Positions 1-11,232 of a stretch of DNA of 64,000 nucleotides are shown piece by piece. The stretch is from NCBI GenBank assembly GCA_036365455.1, contig JAWQUS010000017.1, positions 2,108,001 through 2,172,000 of the forward strand, read 5' to 3'. The notes below the pieces were generated by a model. It ran no database searches. It saw nothing but the letters and a program-made list of their open reading frames with translations, and was not told the origin of the DNA. The translations under genes and the position numbers were made by a program. Numbering within the stretch: position 1 is the first letter of the stretch; every line of letters begins with the position of its first letter. Source of the DNA: Macrosoma leucophasiata (lineage: Eukaryota > Arthropoda > Insecta > Lepidoptera > Hedylidae).

Positions 1-686
1 TAACAAAGATATTAGAGGAGTTCGATTGCCAATACGCACCGGCCGCCGAGCGTTCGCTTAGTCAGGTCACCGTTCCAGCTCCACGCGTCACGAATCATCC
101 ATTCATTGTATGTTCTTAGGTTTTCGCGAGCTACACTCATTGAAATAAAACTATTCACGGATTTATCTCGCGTATGTTAAAGTAAAATGACTTTTAACAT
201 CCATTCATTATGCATTCGCCCGCCGAGAGTAAACTTAGTGAGAAAAAAAAAGGTTAAAAATGCCAAATCGTTCAGTGTTTTGGTGTAAAAACTGAACAGT
301 AGAGCAAACTTTACCACTCAGTAGCATTACTTATCACTGGTGTGTCATATTTTTTTTGGTTTTTTTTTTTAACTTAAACACGAAATCACATCGTCCGTTA
401 TCAAATATATCGTGTCAAAACATAGCACTGCCAGCTAACTCATTTAAACGGAAAACAACGGATATCTCTATTTTGTAGTATAATAACGTCTTTATACACG
501 TGCACGAACTGATAATACTCCACTTTTGTGACGTTTTGTGACGCGATCAAACACTAATCAGGTGAAGTCAGGTGTGTTTGCCTCGCGCCTAATTGGTGTA
601 TATTTTCGCGCCAAGATAAGCTCCACCCACTTACAATGGTTGAAGCAGTTTTCATAGAAAATGGTGTGTATTGTCAATCTACTCTT
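1..686. other. Intergenic or intronic DNA, no gene seen
   Basis: This stretch is probably intron of the helicase gene whose exons begin at 1086. I see no convincing splice-bounded coding block. The first 65 bases are GC-richer and open in one frame, but the window edge prevents a judgement. Confidence 0.4.
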
Positions 687-980
687 AAAATGTATCACCC
701 CTGAGGCCTAAGGTGTTACGCCTCTGTGCCGGAAATTACAGGGCCGTACATTACCACCTGATCGGAACACGATAGTGCTGAACACTACCATTTATTTATT
801 TATTTACACTTTCATGCACATATAAAAGATGTTACATGAGGCGGACTTAATGCTATATAGCATTCTCTGCCAGTCAACCTTTGGGTCGACTGGCAACTAA
901 ACAATAGGTAAACAATAAATAAATAATAATGAAGTAAAAATGCCATAAAGACAGCTATTTAGTGGCAAGTATATTAAACT
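687..980 (-). repeat. Family A SINE-like copy, split by a LINE 3' end
   Basis: Positions 687-790 carry the minus-strand middle of family A (CTGAGGCCTAAGGTGTTA, then GAACACGATAGTGCTGAAC). The match resumes at about 955 with GGCAAGTATATTA. Between them lies a foreign 160-bp piece flanked by ATTTA on both sides. Confidence 0.75.
791..954 (-). mobile_element. LINE 3' end inserted in a family A copy
   Basis: On the minus strand this piece runs through TGGCAGAGAATGC and AAGTCCGCC to a tail of repeated AAAT units, which is the usual look of a lepidopteran non-LTR retrotransposon 3' end. ATTTA borders both ends as a likely short target duplication. No coding part remains. Confidence 0.55.
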
Positions 981-1085
981 TAATTATCGACTGTCATTTT
1001 CCTAATGTTTCTTGCTGTATACTGTACACATATTTCGGATAGCAATACAGTTATTGGGTATGATATTAAAGTTTTTATTTTGCAG

Positions 1086-1235
1086 CAAATATCGAAGCGT
1101 AAGCGTGACAAGGAGTCGGGCGTGTCGCGCGGCATCGACTTCCAGCGCGTCAGCAACGTGATCAACTTCGACTTCCCGCCCGACGTCACGTCGTACGTGC
1201 ACCGCGCCGGACGCACCGCCCGGGGGAACAACCAG
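1086..1235 (+). CDS. DDX56: DDX56-like exon with helicase motifs V and VI
   Basis: The acceptor TTTTGCAG precedes 1086 and the donor GTACAC follows 1235. The exon has 50 codons, phase 0 at both ends. RGIDF and HRAGRTARG are ATP-coupling and RNA-binding motifs of the RecA2 domain. Confidence 0.92.
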
Positions 1236-4200
1236 GTACACTAGCCAACGGAAATTTTGCGTATCGACCTTAGAATCAGAATCAGAAATTCATTTATTCA
1301 TTTAGGGCAGAGGTTCCCAAACTATTTTTCTTGTAGACCCCTTTCAATTTTTTTCTGGTTTCGGTGGACCCCCTTGCTAACATTTATATCACTTTCCCAT
1401 ATATCCCATTTTTATTTACGCATATACGTAGACCCCATCGAGTCTCCCGTATACCCCAGGGGGTCTATATGGACCACTTTGGGAATCGCTAATTTAGGGT
1501 GACCGGGACCTCTTATGAAACGACAAAACAAACAAAATAAATAAAACTAGTTTTCGGATGTATATCGCGTATATTAAACTATTAATTAAAATCGAACCCG
1601 ACGTTTCGTTCGCTTTTCAGCTTCCGTGGTCTCGGGCAGACTGACATTAATGTAAAAATAATAAAATTAAAGTGAATAACAATTGATATTCATGTCAATT
1701 TACAAGCTAAAAAAAATATGTATAGACAAGAATAATACTAAGATAAAACTAAATATAATATACTAATGTAAGTAAGTATATATCAGTCAAATGTCTCATT
1801 TCCCCTTTTACAAACTGATACTACTATACTAAGAGTAAAGAGAAAAGAAAAAGAGTCATTCTTTGTCATTCACCGCCAGAGTTCCAAAGGCCAATATGAT
1901 CTGAGAAAAACATACCAAAAAAAACTCAATCGGCTCTTTTAAAAATGTCTTAGGAAGGAGACTTCGGCTTATTTCGGGTCTGTAGAGCGTTATCTCTTTC
2001 ACATCTTAGCTATGTGACTTTTGTCGACCATGCTTTGACCAATACCGAACTATCAGTGCTCTCATAGGCGGTGTGTAGCCGAGATAACGCTCTACGAAGT
2101 CGAAACTAGCCGATTGTCGCTTTTGTAGGCTCGATGTGCAATATTTGCACTAGTGGTATAGCTCTAGTAACGGAGCTCGCGCGCGTAGGCACCACCGCAT
2201 TACCTAATATACTTGCCGCTAAATTCGGTTCAGCACTATCGTGTTCCGGTCAGGTGGTAATAATAATTTCTGGCACAGAGGCATAACACCTTAGGCCTCT
2301 GGTGTGGCTACTGGCGTAATATCTGCATTTTGTCCTCTGGGCTTTGTCTATAGGGTACAGTCATCACTTAAGATCAAAGTAAACTGCATGCTTGTTTGCC
2401 ACTTTCGTTACATAAAAAAAAATGTGTAAAATCTGCCTTATTAAAATAGAGAGACATAATAATACTAATATGTATTTTGTAATCTATACATTTATACAAA
2501 AATTAAAATTGGAGTGTCTGTTTATAATATAAAAATAACAGCTTTTTACTAAATGCGTATGTATGTATACACGGTACATATATCAAAACAACATTTTTGT
2601 CTGTCTGTCTGTTTGTTTGACCCCGCTAATCTCGGGAACGGCTACACCGATTTTGACGGGATTTTCACTGGCAGATAGCTTATATAATAAGGAGTAACTT
2701 AAGCTATTTTTATACTAGCTGCGCCCACGACTTCGTCCGGGTAGATACTGAACAATCATAAATTCTCACACAGATATATATCTCTATATATTATATAAAT
2801 AAAATTGTTTTTCAGGGATCAGTGTTATCTTTTGTATCAATAAGAGAGAAACCACTCATGGATGCAGTTGAAGAACATTTGTCACAGGGATTCAACGGAC
2901 AAAAGGTTTTACAGTGAGTATATCTACGTAATAACTGACCACTACTACTACGCTGGGGGTCCTGGGTTCGATTCCCGGGTCGGAGACTATCAGAGATAAC
3001 GGTTTAAAATCCTTTATCTCTGGTTCTATTGGGATTTTTCATTTTTTTGGAAGTTTCCCAGTACCTCGGAGTTTGGTAATGTGCCCGGAGATGGCAACAG
3101 GTTCGCCACCTGTGACATGGGCCAAAACGTAACCGGCGAGTCGTGGGTGTTTGCATGTATGCTTGAATGCATGCATTTACCTCTGCCTACCCCTTCGGGG
3201 ATTACAGGCGTGAAGTCACGTATATCTACATAATAATATAGTGATATACATATACCTATTTAGTTATAGTGATCTGCTTCTGCTATGTTTCGGTTTTGTT
3301 ACAAAAGTTGGTGTTCAGAGTTTTGTTTCCACTACAGTGTTTTTTTCTCTTTTCCTATTTTGTTTTACGTAGCCATGTTGTAGTTTCTTATCAATCATTT
3401 TTAATTTACACTTTATACATACCTTGCAAGTACGCACCCTGCGTACGCAGTTGCAAGCACCCTGGGTAAGGCATTCGTATGAATTTGAACCTTACATTTT
3501 TTTGTCAAAAATTGCAACAAACTAAGCACTTCGGCTTATTTAGGGTCTGTAGAGCGTTATCTCTTTCGCACCTTACCTATGTGACGTTTGTCGACCATTT
3601 TGATTAAGTTTTGACCAACACCGCACTAAGAGTTTTTACTGCTTACGTAGGGAGTGTGCAGCAGAGATAACGGTCTACGAAATCGAAACTAGCCGATTAT
3701 CTCTCGTACGTTCGATTTGGAATATTTTTTGCTGGTTACTATAACTGCCTACATCCGCCATAAAATGTATACTCTGAACATTTGTCAGAAAGTACGAGTT
3801 CGCGCTAGAGGAAGTGGAAGGGTTCCGGTACCGGTCGCGAGACGCCTGGCGCGCCGTCACCCGCATCGCGGTGAGGGAGGCGCGTCTCAAGGAAATCAAG
3901 CAGGAATTACTCAACTGCAAGAAACTACAGGTTTGTTTATCTACAAGTATTTGCAGCTGGGGTGCGGTAGACTGATAACGTGTCCTGAATATTAGCATTA
4001 TCTAGCGCGTCGTCGCCCACATCGCCGTGTGCGAGGCGCCCTTTAAGGACATATGTAGTTACAGGTTTCTTTTTGTAGGGAATTTGGGTGGAAAGTATGA
4101 TTAACTAACTAATAGATACTAGAGCGAAAGTTGCACCCCGCCTCTATGTCCTTCAAAAAGCCCTTTCTACTTTCATTCCACTTAATGAAATGAGGACATC

Positions 4201-5785
4201 ATCGAACAAAACAATTACGAACCGTTTAATTTTAAAAAGTGTTCGAGGTTTACTTCGAGCAGAAACCCAGCGAGTCGATGACGAAGCGACCCTTCCAGAG
4301 TCATTTTGATTAAAGACAACATCTACTAACGACGAAAATTCGCAAAACAGTCTATTATATTTTATTATTAACTCCAAACACACGGTATGATGACAACATC
4401 GAACATAAAACATTGATGAACGACTAATCTTCTCCCTGACCGAGCCGCCGCACCGCCGCTCGGCCCCCGCGACGCGAGAGCCACCTGACCGGCGCCCCCC
4501 TCCAGGGCTACTTCGAGGAGCACGAGGGCGACCTGGCGGCCCTGCGGCGCGACCGGGCGCTGCACACGGTGCGGCTGCAGGCGCAGCTGGCGCACGTGCC
4601 CGCCTACCTGCTGCCGGCCGCGCTGCGCGGGGACGAGGCGGCGGCCGAGCCCGACGTCGAGGCCCCGCCGCCCCCCAAGAAGAAGAAGAACAACTTTGGC
4701 AGCGCTAAGCGACATAAATATCAGGTAAACTCGAGTAAAAAGTGACCCTTAAGGTCGTAGCTCACTGGAGCCACCCGAGACCCGACTAGCGCACGACCGC
4801 CTAGTGGATCGGTTGGTTGGTTGGGTGGTTCCATACGAGTTCTCGGCGGTTAGTATTCTTTATATGAAATCGTATGGAGCCGCGCTCATTACATCGACTC
4901 GGTATCGACATCGGATCGCCTCGACCGCAAGCCGTCACGCGCGGGCGACGTGCGGACGGCGACGAGTGGACCACTCGGTGACCACTTGCTTGCCTTGCGT
5001 TGACTGTGTAAACGCGCTGTTCCCAAGTGGACCGCGAGCTTCCCGCGAGTGGTTCACGCGCCGTTCACCCGTGGACCACCCGTCGACAACGAGTTGCCGC
5101 CGTAAAACGAGGTGGTGCTGGTCAGGTCCCGGGTGGCTCTAGTGACCTGTGTGACCTATAACCTCCTCAGGGGTAGCTAGCCACTAGGCCGAGAGGAAAC
5201 ATGGAAAAGTTCTAATAGCACTTAGAGTGCGATCTGGGTACGGTTCCATCGGGGATGTTTGATCGGAGCATAAGTTTCTCAGTGTCGTCCGCTGAGTTTA
5301 GTTATATGGACAATTGGCCACCTACTTTTATCCCTACATGGGAAATATGGGAATAACAGACGTTCGCCAGTGCTGATTTACCACTTCTCGATGTCATTAG
5401 TAATCTACGCTTGTGTCCCCCCCTATCTAAGTAAACTAGTTAGTATCTAGACCACATGCTTGTTGCTAGTGTCCCCCAAAATAGTAAGCCTAAGCAATTG
5501 CTCAATTTGCTTATAGTCTAATACTGCGTTGGTGTTTATATGTGGCATACATATTCCGAGTCATAAAAATTGGCAGTTAAGTTTAAAAAGACAATAACTA
5601 TCGTATTTATCCCTTTTGAAAACTTAACTCAAAACTGCCTTTGTGGCTTAGTAGTACCGAATTTTTTACTACAAAAACTGACAGTATTCATAACAATTTT
5701 TCTCATTTCACAGGCTCGCCAGAAAGACCCCCTCCGCAACCTCGACCTGAAGACCCTCAAGACACCCACCGCAGATGACACGTAG
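1086..5785 (+). CDS. DDX56: DEAD-box ATP-dependent RNA helicase, DDX56-like, C-terminal part (5 exons)
   Basis: This is the 3' half of a DEAD-box helicase of the DDX56 (nucleolar, 60S ribosome assembly) type. Five exons at 1086-1235, 2816-2913, 3789-3930, 4506-4724 and 5714-5785 join in a consistent frame (150, 98, 142, 219 and 72 nt), giving 226 residues and a TAG stop. Exon 1 holds motif V (SGVSRGIDF) and motif VI (HRAGRTARG) of helicase domain 2. Exon 3 carries the family segment around [12 protein letters not shown] and REARLKEIK. Exon 4 contains [13 protein letters not shown] and a lysine-rich patch ([14 protein letters not shown]) suited to nucleolar targeting. Exon 5 has [13 protein letters not shown], like the tail of DDX56. 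The Q motif, Walker A and DEAD box are not in the window, so the gene starts upstream. Exons are clearly GC-richer than the introns. Confidence 0.9.
1308..1491. mobile_element. hAT-type MITE with 8-bp target duplication
   Basis: A 184-bp element starts CAGAGGTTCCCAAAC and ends TTTGGGAATCGCTA, imperfect inverted ends of the hAT style. Both sides are flanked by the identical octamer ATTTAGGG (1300-1307 and 492 of line 1441, i.e. 1492-1499). It has no transposase and sits in a DDX56 intron. Confidence 0.8.
1951..2143 (+). repeat. Family H hairpin MITE copy
   Basis: The copy contains TAGAGCGTTATCTCT and its complement AGATAACGCTCTA about 120 bp apart, and ends with GGCTCGATGTGCAATAT. Relatives are at 3527, 14724, 23457, 27910 and 50305. 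Confidence 0.7.
2148..2424 (+). repeat. Family A SINE-like copy
   Basis: Diverged full-length copy: GGTATAGCTC at the start, GTAGGCACCACCGCATTACC, TCGTGTTCCGGTCAGG in the middle, GCATGCTTGTTTGCCAC near the end, then an A run. Confidence 0.8.
2484..2765 (-). repeat. Family T repeat, short form
   Basis: Minus-orientation copy with ATTGGAGTGTCTGTTT, a GTCTGTCTGTCTG tract, CGATTTTGACGGGA and the end CTAGCTGCGCCCACGACTTC. It lacks the internal tandem units seen at 10519, 44105 and 51800. Confidence 0.7.
2816..2913 (+). CDS. DDX56: DDX56-like exon
   Basis: The acceptor TTTTTCAG precedes the exon and the donor GTGAGT follows. The 98 nt encode [12 protein letters not shown] onward, the helicase domain 2 end equivalent to GIVLTFV in vertebrate DDX56. 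It ends in phase 2. Confidence 0.9.
2937..3223 (+). repeat. Family B tRNA-derived SINE, 5' truncated
   Basis: It begins inside a tRNA-like head with the B box GGTTCGATTCCCGGGT, continues through CCCAGTACCTCGGAGTTTGG, and ends CGGGGATTACAGGCGTGAAG. Other copies are at 20959, 44665 and 62848. Confidence 0.8.
3527..3724 (+). repeat. Family H hairpin MITE copy
   Basis: CTTCGGCTTATTTAGGGTC leads into TAGAGCGTTATCTCT. The opposing arm near 3665 reads AGAGATAACGGTCTAC, so the hairpin is slightly decayed. The copy ends 65 bp before a DDX56 exon. Confidence 0.7.
3789..3930 (+). CDS. DDX56: DDX56-like exon
   Basis: It takes two bases from the previous exon to make Gln, then encodes [20 protein letters not shown] and on to [15 protein letters not shown], a segment well conserved in DDX56. 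The donor is GTTTGT; phase 0 at the end. Confidence 0.92.
4506..4724 (+). CDS. DDX56: DDX56-like exon, GC-rich
   Basis: 73 codons between the acceptor CTCCAG and the donor GTAAAC. It encodes [20 protein letters not shown], then [12 protein letters not shown], an acidic/proline linker and a KKKK-containing basic patch. Base composition is strongly GC-rich compared with its introns. Confidence 0.9.
4740..5160. other. GC-rich degenerate block in DDX56 intron
   Basis: About 420 bp with repeated TGGACC/GTGGTTC-like words, for example GAGTGGACCACTCGGTGACC and CCGTGGACCACCCG. No splice-bounded frame fits the neighbouring exons. It may be a decayed transposable element. Confidence 0.4.
5714..5785 (+). 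CDS. DDX56: DDX56-like terminal exon
   Basis: The acceptor TTTCACAG precedes the exon, which has 23 codons ([16 protein letters not shown] and on) and a TAG stop. A basic KDPLRxxxxK tail is usual at the end of DDX56. Confidence 0.9.
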   Translation, partial: ARQKDPLRNLDLKTLKTPTADDT

Positions 5786-5856
5786 CAATAACATTGTTAG
5801 TATCTCTGCGAACACTTTTTTATGCTAAATGTTTTTATACATCCTTGTAAACTTCA

Positions 5857-5862
5857 AATAAA
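5857..5862 (+). terminator. Polyadenylation signal AATAAA of DDX56-like gene
   Basis: AATAAA lies 72 bp after the stop codon and is followed about 20 bp later by a GT-rich stretch (GTTGTGTTTTG), as expected of a metazoan 3' end. Confidence 0.8.
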
Positions 5863-6079
5863 GTGTATCTCATGTTGTGTTTTGTTTCTTTACACAGTTC
5901 GCGCGGCGACTCGTGGTTTCGAGTTAGGTTAGTACTGTGGTTAGTACTCGTACGTTAAATATATATTTTTATTGAAATGCGGTGTTTATTTTATTTTTGG
6001 TTTATGAATTTTGTGTTGTGTGAAGTGAAAAAATTGATTTTTGAGTGCATTAACATAAAAATACGTTTACATTTGTACT

Positions 6080-6342
6080 GGTGGTAGAACTCCAGTGACG
6101 GAGCTCGCGGGCGTAGGTCTACCGCATTACCTAATCTACTTGCCGCTAAATCGTGTTCCGGTCAGGTGGTAATGTACGGCCCTTTAATTTCCGGCACAGA
6201 GGCATAACACCTTAGGCCTCAGGAGTGGTAACGCATCTGCATTTTGACCTTGGTCTTTGTGTGGGTGTCTATAGGCTGCAGTCATCACTTAACATCAATG
6301 TGAACTGCATGCTTGTTTGCCACGTCCATTACATAAAAAAAC
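6080..6342 (+). repeat. Family A SINE-like copy
   Basis: Near-complete copy from CTGGTGGTAGAACTCCAGTG to ACGTCCATTACATAAAAAA. ACATTT occurs just before the start and just after the A run, a possible short target duplication. Confidence 0.85.
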
Positions 6343-8071
6343 ATTTAACTGATTTCCAAAGAGGCAGAACGGGTCGCTACGCTTACTTGCATCCGATCTC
6401 CCAACGGAGTTCACGATCTGTATTTGAGCATTTTCATCAGAGCTTTTTTTTATTGTGCATCGGTTATTGCAACTAAGTCGGAAAAATAGTGGAAAGTGAT
6501 TGGACAGAGCAAAATGGATTTCGTCCACCGGCATCTTGCACTTTAAGTTTGTAGGTACCCAAGTAGGTCTTGTACTTTAGTAAATATCTGCGTTCAAAGG
6601 ATTCTGATGAACTCCCGAGTTCACTGGGATCTTTTGGGGGATCAGGCTAGTGGATCGTGGTGGACGTAACCTCAAAATGTATCCTTTAAAATCTCAAAAT
6701 GTTTATTCATAACCAGTGAAGAATGTGAACATAAACACTAGTGTAGGAGGCGTGTGAATGCAGTCGCGAGACAATGAATTTAGTATATTGACATGTTATT
6801 GTCGTTATTATCTTCATTTTTCGTTTAGGACGAAGATTTTCCTTAAACTTTATCTAGAAACTAGACCGAATGTTACACGCATCCTGTCTGTCAAGTGCGC
6901 GTGAGTTATGTTACCACAACTTTCTATTACCGAATAGTCACTCACTCATCACGAAATCTCAGGATATTCAAGTGCTAGGAATTGCAAATTTTGCATGTAG
7001 CTTTCACCACGTGGGTTTACAAAGACAGTACATAGGTAAATAAAACGTGCGCGCATAAGACAGGATGTTGCGAAATTTGACTCTAAAGGTGTGTTTGTTG
7101 GAGTTGATAATTTGTATGAAACTACAAGTGCTAACTTCGAGTCTCAAACATTGTATAAGAATTCTTTTAAGTACTTAATTGCTCGTTGTTTTTTAGATTG
7201 ATGCTATTGATAACACAGATTTATAATACTAAGTAGTATAATAAATCTTGATCTTGATTGATAATACCTATATAAATAAATACAGCAGGGTCGGTTTACG
7301 GGATTTCTTAAATGTATTTGTAATTTGTAGGTAATGGATATTTAACACAATCATCACTTCGTTATACGATACGACAATTCATTACATGACTTCGTTGCAA
7401 TAGTTATTTGTTCATGAATCGAGGACCGCGCAATAACGCAAGTCCACTACCAAAAATTGCACGCACGACTGATCCCAATTTGAGATAGTCACAGACTGGC
7501 CATACCCAATCGCAGTGCAATGATCGGAGCCAGCCCGGGGCAACCGCCTTCCTGATCACGGTACACCCTGCGCAAGGTTAGTATGCTGATCTGTGCATTG
7601 TACCGCGCCTATATGCAGTAGTCCGCAAATTTCGACAGCACGATTTATTTACCTATGTACTGACATCTGGTACCCTTTTATGGAATTAATATTGATTTGC
7701 CATGTCAAAATAAAAACAAGGGTATGTCATATTTTATTTTTATATTTTAGTTTGAATTTCCAGCCAGTTGACCAAAGTATTTTCATTGATACTTTTTAGT
7801 TGTCTAAAAAATAGTTTTTAATCAGCGCTGGTATGTAAATAAAATGATATAAAACAATATTTGAATATATTTAGCTACATATTTATTCATTGAATGGTTT
7901 ATTTACGTCTTTTCAAATCAAATTATTTTAACCTTTTATTTTTTTTATTAAGTTTTCTTTGGGTCATACATACACTTCTCTTTTGATTCATGTACACATT
8001 AGGCATAATATAACCTCAAACTTACGCAAATAAAATTAAAATTCCATCTGATTATTTATTATTTATCTTTT
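6343..8071. other. No gene seen
   Basis: AT-rich, with only short frames. There is a small palindrome at about 7218-7250 (AGATTTATAATACT ... AGTATAATAAATCT), which is echoed at 13484-13528. Confidence 0.5.
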
Positions 8072-9102
8072 TTATTTTACACAGATTTTGAATTCCTTCT
8101 CTTCTTGGGTTGTTCTTTGACCATAGCTTTGGAGTCGCTGAAAGCCCGTCTTAATGCCAGTGCTTGATTTTGTAAGCACATAATATTGGTTGATGAGGGT
8201 TGGTTCGAAAACGGCCGGTTTAGGTAGTATCCATATGGACCCATTTCGCGACGTTGCCATGGGTTTGTAGTTATCCTGAAAAAAGTTGGTAAAAGGGCAT
8301 TGAAAACAAAAAACATTTTATTTTTCTAATAAGTACTTTCTTTCGATTATTTTTTCAATAATCGGATCTTTGTAGATTAATTGACAGTATATTTGTTACT
8401 CATTTTCCAAATTAAAATCATTTAATTATCGTTATTTAACTCGTTACCATATCTCAAGTATTATTTCGTTCAAATTGGCCTTTAATTTTTTGCTCAGATA
8501 ATACCAATTTTCAGGAAAATTCTCTCGTTATGTGGCGCTAAATTCAAATGTTTGTATTAAAACCTAACCTCAAATTATTAATCGAACAAGTTAACGACGA
8601 AAGTAATAAATAGATACGATAAGGCTAACGATAACATGTCAATACATTTAGGGAGTACTGGTAATACAAACAGCCTTAATTTTTGTAGACGACGGACTTA
8701 GCGACCGCACCGCCTACTAATGGAAGAGGATCCACTAGTCAACCGAACAAAGGCGGACAAATTATTATAAAACTACCGTCACTGTAAACTCGAATCCGCA
8801 TACCAACCTTGGCAATTATGGCATATTCTCTCCGAATGATGCACAACACTGTTGTGGTGGGTCTTTGGATAAGGCTTTCTTCCAATTGTGGACGTCTCTC
8901 GGCTAAAATGATAATATATGACATTTCTTACAGAAAATTAAGAGTAAAAAAATATGCACCATATCATGAGGGGCGGTGTAGGAGCGCGCGGGCGGGTGTA
9001 AAAGTATGTAACCAGAGGGATGACACCGCACATCCAAATTATCCACTGCTGCATCACCTTCTGACTTTCGCCTACTTCTATAGATATGAAAGTTGTATCT
9101 TC
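8072..9102 (-). CDS. Candidate three-exon gene, not recognised
   Basis: Three splice-bounded blocks on the minus strand can be joined in one frame: 8960-9102, 8808-8897 and 8072-8275. The first follows an acceptor TATAATTGCAG and ends at a GTGCAT donor. It reads RYNFHIYRSRR onward, through LDVRCHPSGYILLH. The second reads RRPQLEESLIQRP to EYAIIAK before a GTTGGT donor. The third follows TTTTTTCAG, begins DNYKPMATSRNGSIW and ends EFKICVK-stop, and an AATAAA follows soon after. I do not recognise the product. Caveats: other frames are also open in blocks one and three, the acceptor of block two has a weak pyrimidine tract, and no start codon was identified. It could be a decayed gene. Confidence 0.3.
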
Positions 9103-9222
9103 CTGCAATTATATAATTTTTAATCAGGATTATTTTCAAGGAACATTACACTTTTTATGTCGTTCACTTAATCGAAGAAATCATGATCGTAACAAATGGC
9201 CTAAGTTACTTACTCCTTATTA

Positions 9223-10518
9223 CGAGGGTGGATCCAAAAGTTCGTGGCCCAAACTACAAGGAGACATGACATCTTTTTAAATTTACCGTCATTTGTTAGT
9301 ATGTCTTCTATTGATTTATTGTGCGCAGTTTCATTCCGATACTGCACAATATAAATTTTCTGTGATTATTTGTTTGAAGCATTCTGACGCGATTTTCAAT
9401 AATGGAGAAAATTGAACATCGTGCAGTCATTAAGTACCTCAATAAAAAAGGCCCGTCACCAAAAGACATCCATCAAGATATGGTGGGCACTTTGGGGGAG
9501 TCTGCTCCATCGTATTCCAGTGTCAAGAAGTGGGTAGCTGAGTTTAAGCGCGGTCGTGAGAGCATTGAAGATGATCCTAGGAGTGGACGGCCTACAACCT
9601 CTACCACGAAAGAAAACATCGATAAAATTTGTGATCTCGTACTGGGTGATCGACGTTTGACCATCGGTAAGATAGCTGAGACAACAGACATTAGTTATGG
9701 CCGGGTGCAACACATAATAACGAAAGAATTGGGATTCCATAAGGTTTCTGATCGCTGGGTCCGGAGGTTGCTTTCAGCTGAACAAAAAGGAGTTCGATTC
9801 ACAATTTCGCGAGACTGTTTGGAACTTTTTGAGACTGATCCCGAGGACTTTTTGTCTAGATTTATTACCATGGATGAAAGCTGGGTTCACCATTATATTC
9901 CTGAATCAAAGCAACAATCCAAACAGTGGAAAAGATCTGACTCACCTACACCGAAAAAGGCTAAAGTCGTTTTGTCGACTAACAAAGTCATGGATTCTGT
10001 TTTTTGGGATGCGAAGGGTATTATTTTTGTAGATTATTTACCGAAAGGTCAAACTATTAATTCTAGTTATTATTGTAACCTTTTACGAAGACTACGAGAA
10101 GAAATAAAAGAAAAAAGGCCGGGAATGTTGCGTAAGAAAGTTTTGTTCCATCAAGACAATGCACGTGTTCACACTTCGGTTGAAACAATGTCTGTAATCC
10201 ATGATTGTGGCTACGAATTGCTGCCCCACCCACCTTATTCGCCGGATTTAGCCCCCTCAAATTATCATTTATTTCCAAATTTAAAAAAACATTTGGGTGG
10301 CTCGAAATTTTCGACCAAAGATGAGGTGATAGTCGCAGTAAAAGAGTATTTCGCCGACCTTCCGGAATCTTTTTTTTTCGAGTGGATAAACAAGTTGCAG
10401 TTCAGGTGGAAGAAGTGTGTTGAGCTAGATGGAGACTATGTCGAAAAATAAAAATAAAATTAGACCCACTGTTCTTTCATTTTCTTGGTCGGGCTTCAAA
10501 CTTTTGGATCCACCCTCG
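9223..10518 (+). mobile_element. mariner transposon, copy 1 (complete ends, catalytic residue changed)
   Basis: A 1296-bp element bounded by TA on both sides. Its terminal inverted repeats read CGAGGGTGGATCCAAAAGTT inward from both ends, with a few mismatches further in. It encodes one transposase gene, and it landed inside a family T repeat whose two halves read across the site. Confidence 0.95.
9402..10451 (+). CDS. mariner transposase, 349 aa, DD34N variant
   Basis: Cut-and-paste transposase of the Tc1/mariner superfamily. Residues 1-115 form paired helix-turn-helix regions typical of the family, with SGRPTT near residue 61. The catalytic core has Asp158 in TMDESWVHH and Asp252 in FHQDNARVH. 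Position 287, exactly 34 residues after Asp252, is Asn in APSNYHLF where active mariners have Asp. The usual WVPRLL motif reads WVRRLL. The frame is otherwise intact from ATG to TAA, so this copy probably makes a full-length but catalytically dead protein. Ten residues differ from the copy at 18764. Confidence 0.95.
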   Translation: MEKIEHRAVIKYLNKKGPSPKDIHQDMVGTLGESAPSYSSVKKWVAEFKRGRESIEDDPRSGRPTTSTTKENIDKICDLVLGDRRLTIGKIAETTDISYGRVQHIITKELGFHKVSDRWVRRLLSAEQKGVRFTISRDCLELFETDPEDFLSRFITMDESWVHHYIPESKQQSKQWKRSDSPTPKKAKVVLSTNKVMDSVFWDAKGIIFVDYLPKGQTINSSYYCNLLRRLREEIKEKRPGMLRKKVLFHQDNARVHTSVETMSVIHDCGYELLPHPPYSPDLAPSNYHLFPNLKKHLGGSKFSTKDEVIVAVKEYFADLPESFFFEWINKLQFRWKKCVELDGDYVEK

Positions 10519-11232
10519 TACATTAGCTATCTGCTAGTGAAAGTCCCGTCAAAATCGGATACACTCCAATTCTACTTATTTGTATGTAGGTATGTATGTA
10601 TGTATGGATGTATGGAGATAAAAGTAGCCTAAGTTACTCCTTATTACATCAGCTACCTACCCGTGGAAGTCCCGTCAAAGTCGGATACACTCCAATTCTA
10701 CTTATTTGTATGTAGGTATGTATGTATGTATGGATGTATGGAGATAAAAGTAGCCTAAGTTACTCCTTATTACATCAGCTACCTACCCGTGGGAGTCTCG
10801 TCAAAGTCGGATACACTCCAATCTACTTATTTGTATGTAGGTATGTATGTATGGATGTATGGAAATTAAAGTAGCCTAAGTTACTCCTTGTCACATCAGC
10901 TATCTGCCAGTGAAAGTCCCGTCAAAATCGGTCCAGCCCTTCCCAAGATTAGCCCCGCCAAACAGACAGACAGACAGACAAAAATTGTAAAAAAAATGTT
11001 TTGGTATGTGTACCGTGTATACATACATATGCATTTAGTAAAAAGCTGTTATTTTAATATTACAAACAGACACTCCAATTTTATTTATTTGTATGTATAA
11101 ATTGCAATTAAGTTTTTCATCATAAAAATTATGATCCAACATTATCGTGGTGTTGTATATTTCACATTCAAACATACAGGTCACATGATTATTAGATAAG
11201 TGAATACTGCATCCTATGGTCATCTACACATC

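Larger units (their letters stand above)
9190..11100 (+). repeat. Family T repeat with tandem units, interrupted by mariner
   Basis: The left piece ends CTAAGTTACTTACTCCTTAT at 9220; the right piece resumes at 10521 with CATTAGCTATCTGC after the mariner. From about 10519 to 10890 there are roughly three tandem units of about 120 bp, each holding AATTCTACTTATTTGTATG, a TATG-rich run and AGTAGCCTAAGTTACTCC. The end carries CAGACAGACAGACAGAC and TTAGTAAAAAGCTG. Confidence 0.75.

Noticed and set aside
4368..4715. Minus-strand 115-codon GC-rich frame
   Set aside because: Antisense to the GC-rich DDX56 exon 4506-4724.
10519..10990. CRISPR-like array of repeated units
   Set aside because: The units are about 120 bp, imperfect and head to tail without distinct spacers, and recur elsewhere as a dispersed eukaryotic repeat.
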